Below are positions 58,941 through 64,000 of a DNA stretch of 64,000 nucleotides, in pieces. The notes beneath the pieces are model-generated. The model did not search any database. It was given only the letters and a program-made list of their open reading frames with translations, and was not told where the DNA came from. Both the position numbers and the translations under genes were made by a program. The number at the start of each line of letters is the position of its first letter. Position 1 is the stretch's first letter. The stretch comes from a virus, in the IMG/VR virus record IMGVR_UViG_3300009129_001478, positions 33,632 to 97,631 of that record, one strand, 5' to 3'.

Positions 58941-61040
58941 TTGAACGCAGGACTCAAAAATGAACAGGGCATTTCCAGAATAAATCCAGAGTACCTTTTT
59001 TATGATGAGAATTTTGAAAAAGCCATCAGCGGATCTAACCTTCCAGAGAATGTACAGCCCAGCATGTATATTTATGATCTCTCTACCTCTGCCATAACTG
59101 ATAATGAGGGGTTGACAGTCAGTCCGGGCTGGCAAGGCGACCCATCTGTTGGGAATAAACTACAATATTGGTATTCGTGGCTAATGCGCCTCGCGGGAAA
59201 TATCCCCATTAATCAAAATCTTTTGAACGATACGAGTTTGCGAGATTATCTGGATTCTTTTGCTCACGAAGCAACTTGCAACCTTACGGAACAACAAAAA
59301 AGTATAATCAACCGCATGTACCGAACAATAATGGTTCCCGCCACAGAGATGGATACGTTAAATAAGATGGAAGAAAAGAAGCGATTCTTTCCGATGTATT
59401 TGGAAACCTCTTTTGCAACTTCGCCGCAGGGTGATGTTGGGGAGATCATTGAAAAGAATAAAACAAGTTCCCCCGTTTTGGAATACCTACATGCCGGCTC
59501 CGGCAGAGACAAGGTTTATGAAATCCGAGCAGATTATCTTATTGGCGACTTTATAGATTTTCCAGACGACGATATGTTCAAAAATGTTTATCTATCAAAA
59601 CCTCTTAGGGTAACAGAGCTTTATGAAGCTTTGAATTATGGATCCCATAGAGAGGTCATTGATTCTTTGGTTATATCCGCTCATGGACTGGAGCCTGTCA
59701 CGAGAGAAGAACTAACAGTCGCTCAAGATGCGAATCGTGCTCGTGCATTTATAAATGTTCGTTCCGCGCTGTCCTCAAGGGCCAAAAAATACTTCAGCTA
59801 CCTGGGCAGAAAAACTGAATCACCCTCTGAGGCTCTAGGATATAGGCTAACCAAGCGCGACGAGGAAGGGACAAAGATACAAGATATTATCTTTGGAAAT
59901 TCAGGAGAAACAAAAACTATAAATTATGTTGACACTCAAGTCAAATATGATAAAAAATACCAATATGAGTTGAGTGAGTTCCGTCTTGCGGTCGGAACAG
60001 AATATGAATTATTCGTAGTTGACGCTCGCGAGCCACGCGAATTAAGAACACTTAATCGCGACGAGATACCAGACACCTTACCGCCGCAACAGGTTTTTTA
60101 TGATATTGTTTCTATTGAAAAACCCACAACTCAAGTGATAGAAGTTCCAATTTATGGATCATTTTATGAGATACCAGAATTTCCAGGCATGGAAAAAGGA
60201 TCGGATTATCCTCTGGCTAACATCATGTCTCATCCTCCTACAGCCCCAGATCTTCAGGTCCTACCTTTGTTGGATAATTTTCGGGAAATTAAATTAAACA
60301 CACAACTTAGTACCGGGGAATATGTGGGCAGTCAAGCCCTCAAGGTCATAAATGTTGGACAAAATGAAGAAAAACTTCAAGCACTTTATGAATACCAAAA
60401 ACAGTTTGAAAACTATGGACTAAAGCCAGGTCACCTAGAATATAAAAACGAAGGCGTAGAAGAAATACAAAAGGTAATATTACTCAGGTCAACGGGTCTA
60501 AATTTTGCGGCTCCAAGTTATGATGACCTATACGCTTCATTTACCATGGGGGAAGAGAGAGTGTTGTCTTTAAATCCCGTAGGTGATGAGGAAGAGGTTG
60601 TTTCATTTGATGTACTAGACACTTTAGAAACTAACGTGTATTATTATTATACTTGTTATGTGGAAGATGTTCATGGTAACCCATCATTGCCGGCTCCTAT
60701 TTATAGAGTGAGACTGGTATATGAAAAAGGCTTGTTCGTTCCTGAAATTGAACTCTTTCAATATAAGCCTATCTCTACGAAAGCTCCGAGCAGGAGATTT
60801 TCTAGATTTATTCGCATTGGAGCATCCGACATTCAAACTTTCCCTTTCTTTGATCTAGGTCCTGACGGCGATATGCAGGGTACAAAAAACCTAGCATCAG
60901 TACAAGGATCTACTGTTACCGGCAACAGTTTTGTCTTCCGTTTAACGTCGCGAGACACGGGTCGGAAGTTTGATATAAAGCTCACCTTCAATGAAAAAGT
61001 ATTAGAGGAAGACGATGAAAATACATTGTGTAATGAATAA
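58941..61040 (+). CDS. virion protein continuing in frame after the TAA at 58839
   Basis: The frame is open from 58842 without interruption; TTG 58941 is the first possible start but has no Shine-Dalgarno site, and the first ATG (59064) has none either. 699 residues from 58941 (732 from 58842). Residues before 58941 (TPEHKRTTYEAVKFTIETPY-like) look coding. Beta-rich C-terminal half with a fibronectin-like stretch (YYYYTCYVEDVHGNPSLPAP). Possibly one protein with the upstream frame. Confidence 0.65.
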   Translation: MNAGLKNEQGISRINPEYLFYDENFEKAISGSNLPENVQPSMYIYDLSTSAITDNEGLTVSPGWQGDPSVGNKLQYWYSWLMRLAGNIPINQNLLNDTSLRDYLDSFAHEATCNLTEQQKSIINRMYRTIMVPATEMDTLNKMEEKKRFFPMYLETSFATSPQGDVGEIIEKNKTSSPVLEYLHAGSGRDKVYEIRADYLIGDFIDFPDDDMFKNVYLSKPLRVTELYEALNYGSHREVIDSLVISAHGLEPVTREELTVAQDANRARAFINVRSALSSRAKKYFSYLGRKTESPSEALGYRLTKRDEEGTKIQDIIFGNSGETKTINYVDTQVKYDKKYQYELSEFRLAVGTEYELFVVDAREPRELRTLNRDEIPDTLPPQQVFYDIVSIEKPTTQVIEVPIYGSFYEIPEFPGMEKGSDYPLANIMSHPPTAPDLQVLPLLDNFREIKLNTQLSTGEYVGSQALKVINVGQNEEKLQALYEYQKQFENYGLKPGHLEYKNEGVEEIQKVILLRSTGLNFAAPSYDDLYASFTMGEERVLSLNPVGDEEEVVSFDVLDTLETNVYYYYTCYVEDVHGNPSLPAPIYRVRLVYEKGLFVPEIELFQYKPISTKAPSRRFSRFIRIGASDIQTFPFFDLGPDGDMQGTKNLASVQGSTVTGNSFVFRLTSRDTGRKFDIKLTFNEKVLEEDDENTLCNE

Positions 61041-61110
61041 GAAAATTATTTTTGATAAAACGAGACTACTTAAGAAGAACTGCGCATGTGGTTTATAAAG
61101 AGGAAAAGTT

Positions 61111-62073
61111 ATGGCATTTTTAGACAATAGCGGCGATATCATATTAGACGCTGTTTTGACAGACGCAGGCAGAAAGCGGCTTGCAGCCGGCGATGGCAGT
61201 TTCAAAATTTCCAAGTTTGCTTTTGGTGATGATGAGGTTGACTATGCGCTGTATACACCAGTAACGTCTTCCGGGTACGAAGATCTAAGAATTCTTCAGC
61301 TTCCCGTATTTGAAGCATTTACAAATAACACGAGCGTTTTGAAGAATAAGCTTTTGACTTATGCTGACAACTCTCTTTTGTATTTGCCCGTTATTAAGCT
61401 AAATAATCTTCCGGCACTTGGCGCGCCAGACCTTACTGCTGGTGGGTACAATGTTGCCGTAGATGCAACCACCTACGCAGCTATTGACACCCCCAATCCC
61501 GCGGCTTTTAGTTCTGGAGGCTTCAGGGCTGCTCAAGATGGAGCCACTCCGGATAATTCAAAGCTTGTGTTTGATCAGGGTATAGACAGTGCAGATTTGA
61601 CTTTAGCAACTCTCGCAGACACCCAAAGAAACCTAATGGAAACTCAGTATATTATTGAAGTTGACAACCGGCTCCTTAAGTTAGCTACCACTGACGGCAC
61701 TGTAGCTACTCCAACATTTATTGATGACGATAGTGTGGCTAGTTATTATTTCTCAATGAATTCTAATGAAGATTACTTTGAGGACTTTATAATACAACAA
61801 ACAAATGATGGACCACGAAGCCCAGGTAAAGTAATTGGACCAACTGATACGACAGGAAGAATTGGCAGCCGCCTGAGTTTCCGCCTGAAAGCATCACTTG
61901 ACCTACAGGTCAACACTGCTTTATTTACAGAGCTTGGCTCAACCGGATTAGTCAACCCTGGCGCTGGCGATCTCCCTTTTAGAATGATTGATACGGTCAT
62001 TAGGATTACCGGATTCACAACCGGCTACCGTACCGATGTAGCTTTGAAACTACTGAAATCCTATACACCATAA
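61111..62073 (+). CDS. virion protein, 320 aa
   Basis: N-terminus MAFLDNSGDIILDAVLTDAG followed by RKRLAAGDGSFKISKFAFGDDE is one I recall from conserved tail proteins of marine T4-like phages. AGGAAA ribosome-binding site. Likely tail-sheath-associated or fibre protein; function not established. Confidence 0.78.
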   Translation: MAFLDNSGDIILDAVLTDAGRKRLAAGDGSFKISKFAFGDDEVDYALYTPVTSSGYEDLRILQLPVFEAFTNNTSVLKNKLLTYADNSLLYLPVIKLNNLPALGAPDLTAGGYNVAVDATTYAAIDTPNPAAFSSGGFRAAQDGATPDNSKLVFDQGIDSADLTLATLADTQRNLMETQYIIEVDNRLLKLATTDGTVATPTFIDDDSVASYYFSMNSNEDYFEDFIIQQTNDGPRSPGKVIGPTDTTGRIGSRLSFRLKASLDLQVNTALFTELGSTGLVNPGAGDLPFRMIDTVIRITGFTTGYRTDVALKLLKSYTP

Positions 62074-62086
62074 GAAGGAATAACAA

Positions 62087-63163
62087 ATGGCAACGAGTTT
62101 TAAGACATTACTAAGCACAGACGTTCTTCAGAACCGAACAAAGCTTCACGAGGCAATCCCCCTTACGGGAACGATTTTGTCCGGCACTTATGGTACTTTC
62201 GGCGCAGAGAGAAACGTAAAGAACTATTCTCATGGAATGTTCCAATCAGTTTATGACTATCCTTATCTAAGTTCATCCGCAAACCACATTCTAGATTTGA
62301 CTGTTGGTTTATATTCTGGATTGGCTGCCGGTTCGGTGGTGGGGGCCACACAGCTAAACCAGAAAAATGACATTTATAATGAAATGGCTCAAATGCTATG
62401 CGGCTATGACTCAAACGGAAATATCTTGAGGTTTGATGTTTCTGGTGCCTTTGGTACTGCCGATGCATCTACCAGAATGAATGTTGTGTATTTTGTCAAC
62501 TTTGCCAGACTTCTCACAAAAGACGAAATTCAAAAAGTGTCAGGCGGTGGATTCTCGCTAATCTTAAACGCTGGCAGCGGCTTGACTCCCGCTACTGTTG
62601 GTAACGAACTGGTCACACTAACTGATACTAATGCAACCAACGCATTGACAAATTCACCAGCAGGTGAATATAATGTCTTATGGGCTGCCTCTAGTGATGG
62701 CACGCCAACAGGCGTTGCTGCTGGGTTGGTATTCTACCAAGCTGGTATTGCTGTTGTGAGTTCCTCTGTGTTCAGTGCTCCAATTGCTGCCGGCACAAGA
62801 CCCATGAACCCTGCTTCTGATACTGCTGATGAACTCATAGTAACTGGTGCAATCAGTGCAAGTTGCGATGCCTTCCGTCGCAGAGTTCGCAATGTTAGCT
62901 TCAACAACACGACCGAACTAAACTCAACAATTTACTTCTGCCGTGCAGGGTCAAATGAATTCAACTACAGCAGCAACCCAACATATTTGAACGCCAGCAA
63001 AATCCGAGTCAAGGATGTAAGCACAGACGATCCAGTCTCTTATATTACGACTGTCGGTCTCTATGGGGCAAACAACGAGTTGTTGGCTGTCGGCAAATTG
63101 AGTGAACCTCTTAAGAAGACACCCGCAGACGAGTATACACTTAGGGTTAGACTAGACTACTAA
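62087..63163 (+). CDS. virion protein, 358 aa
   Basis: Starts MATSFKTLLSTDVLQNRTKL, then a Gly/Ser-rich beta region; a RVKDVSTDDPVSYITTVGLYG end. GAAGGA site upstream. Composition of an abundant virion protein. No family known to me. Confidence 0.72.
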   Translation: MATSFKTLLSTDVLQNRTKLHEAIPLTGTILSGTYGTFGAERNVKNYSHGMFQSVYDYPYLSSSANHILDLTVGLYSGLAAGSVVGATQLNQKNDIYNEMAQMLCGYDSNGNILRFDVSGAFGTADASTRMNVVYFVNFARLLTKDEIQKVSGGGFSLILNAGSGLTPATVGNELVTLTDTNATNALTNSPAGEYNVLWAASSDGTPTGVAAGLVFYQAGIAVVSSSVFSAPIAAGTRPMNPASDTADELIVTGAISASCDAFRRRVRNVSFNNTTELNSTIYFCRAGSNEFNYSSNPTYLNASKIRVKDVSTDDPVSYITTVGLYGANNELLAVGKLSEPLKKTPADEYTLRVRLDY

Positions 63164-63174
63164 CAGGAGGTTAT

Positions 63175-64000
63175 ATGTCATACCTCCATAAATTCGGTAG
63201 AGACGATATATTCATGAATCGGATGATTGCTCGTCCGGAATATGAGTTTGTTCTTTACAGCGGATCAGCTTATATTAATAATGACCGCAACATGGGGAGA
63301 AACATCCCCACGGGCTCCATTAGTTTATACGAATACAACGTTGACCGAGATGGTACGATTCAGCAGCTAATTTACCCATTTGTTATTAAGGATGGGTTTT
63401 GGCTAGCATTTCCCAATGTAACAACGGCGTCTTATGAGACTAGGGATTTTGGTGAGATGATAACGGGTTCATATCCCCTGACTGCTTCCATCACCCGCCA
63501 GTACTTTCACTCTACAACAGATCCATTTCCAGCGGGAACAGAAGCTGAGAAAGACGCTTTCATCACCAACCGCAAAAAATTAGTAGCTTTGCAAAATACA
63601 ATGAACTATTATCGTTATATCAGCAACAGCTATGAATACAGCCAAACATATGATTACGGCGTTGTCAACATGATTGAGATACCGTCCATATTCTTTGACT
63701 CAGGAATTGAGAAAGGGTCAGTTAGTCTTAAATTCTATTATACTGGCTCGTTGATGGACGAAGCAAAAGACTTACGTCAAAATGGCGAGCTTATTTCAAC
63801 CATGGGCGCTACAAGCGGGTCAATTATTGGCGTGGTTTTGTACAACGAGGGCTTTATCCTATTAACTTCTTCCACAAACATTAACACGACTTCATTTGAT
63901 GATTATCTTGGTACGACAAACTCTACCACTAATGTCAATCCCAGGTGGACATATTTTGGTGGCTATTTGGCAACAAGTAGTGCCGGCGGATTCCCCACTG
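63175..64000 (+). CDS. virion protein, 3' truncated by window edge
   Basis: Strong AGGAGG site 4 bases before ATG 63175. The frame stays open to the last base (275 residues seen). The start MSYLHKFGRDDIFMNRMIARP and beta-rich body with many Tyr, Ser and Gly are like other tail genes here. The end lies outside the window. Confidence 0.75.
   Translation, partial: MSYLHKFGRDDIFMNRMIARPEYEFVLYSGSAYINNDRNMGRNIPTGSISLYEYNVDRDGTIQQLIYPFVIKDGFWLAFPNVTTASYETRDFGEMITGSYPLTASITRQYFHSTTDPFPAGTEAEKDAFITNRKKLVALQNTMNYYRYISNSYEYSQTYDYGVVNMIEIPSIFFDSGIEKGSVSLKFYYTGSLMDEAKDLRQNGELISTMGATSGSIIGVVLYNEGFILLTSSTNINTTSFDDYLGTTNSTTNVNPRWTYFGGYLATSSAGGFPT

Overview
The window is part of the genome of a large tailed bacteriophage with a contractile-tail (myovirus, broadly T4-like) baseplate. 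It carries a gp25-type wedge protein, a gp6/baseplate-J protein, an M23 tail peptidase, a run of very large virion proteins, a gp55-like late sigma factor, PhoH, a cluster of glycosyltransferases, a tRNA array and a tmRNA. No ribosomal or central bacterial housekeeping block is present. Genes are tightly packed, often with ATGA overlaps. The host is unknown. Lipoprotein genes, MopE-type Cys/Asp repeats and a SpoVR/PrkA pair are common in Myxococcota, Bdellovibrionota and related lineages, which is only a weak hint.

Layout. 0-7 kb: the end of spoVR, prkA, a cysteine-synthase-like gene, a phosphomannomutase of the eukaryotic alpha-PMM (HAD) type, and small proteins behind three near-identical sigma70-like promoters. 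7-9.8 kb: tRNA-Lys, a tRNA-Ile lysidine synthetase (TilS), a PD-(D/E)XK endonuclease-like gene plus DNA methyltransferase, then tRNA-Ile2(CAU), Arg, Thr, Ala and Ser with two terminators. 10-20 kb: an Ala-rich repeat protein behind a late-type promoter, a J-domain-like protein, a minus-strand cluster of three exported proteins including a VWA/MopE lipoprotein, a trypsin-like lipoprotein, small virion-like proteins, an H1-like basic protein, and a 1100-residue protein with ligase-like and nucleotidyltransferase motifs. 20.3-20.7 kb: tmRNA with its own promoter and terminator. 20.7-28.8 kb: PIN-PhoH, a metallopeptidase, a RecB/Cas4-like nuclease and five glycosyltransferases. 28.8-30.6 kb: small proteins and the late sigma factor. 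30.6-64 kb: tail and baseplate genes, all on the plus strand.

How the parts may work together. TilS and a CAU tRNA with TilS identity pairs form a self-contained lysidine decoding module. Alpha-PMM could supply mannose-1-phosphate to the glycosyltransferases. The gp55-like factor and NATAAATA elements suggest T4-style late transcription.

The most unusual signals are in the tail genes. A roughly 140-residue module recurs four times plus one divergent copy, inserted inside unrelated virion domains. An in-frame amber codon interrupts one copy exactly between a 1613-residue and a 1957-residue reading frame. A second in-frame stop (TAA at 58839) separates two further virion frames. In both cases the downstream frame has no credible start of its own.
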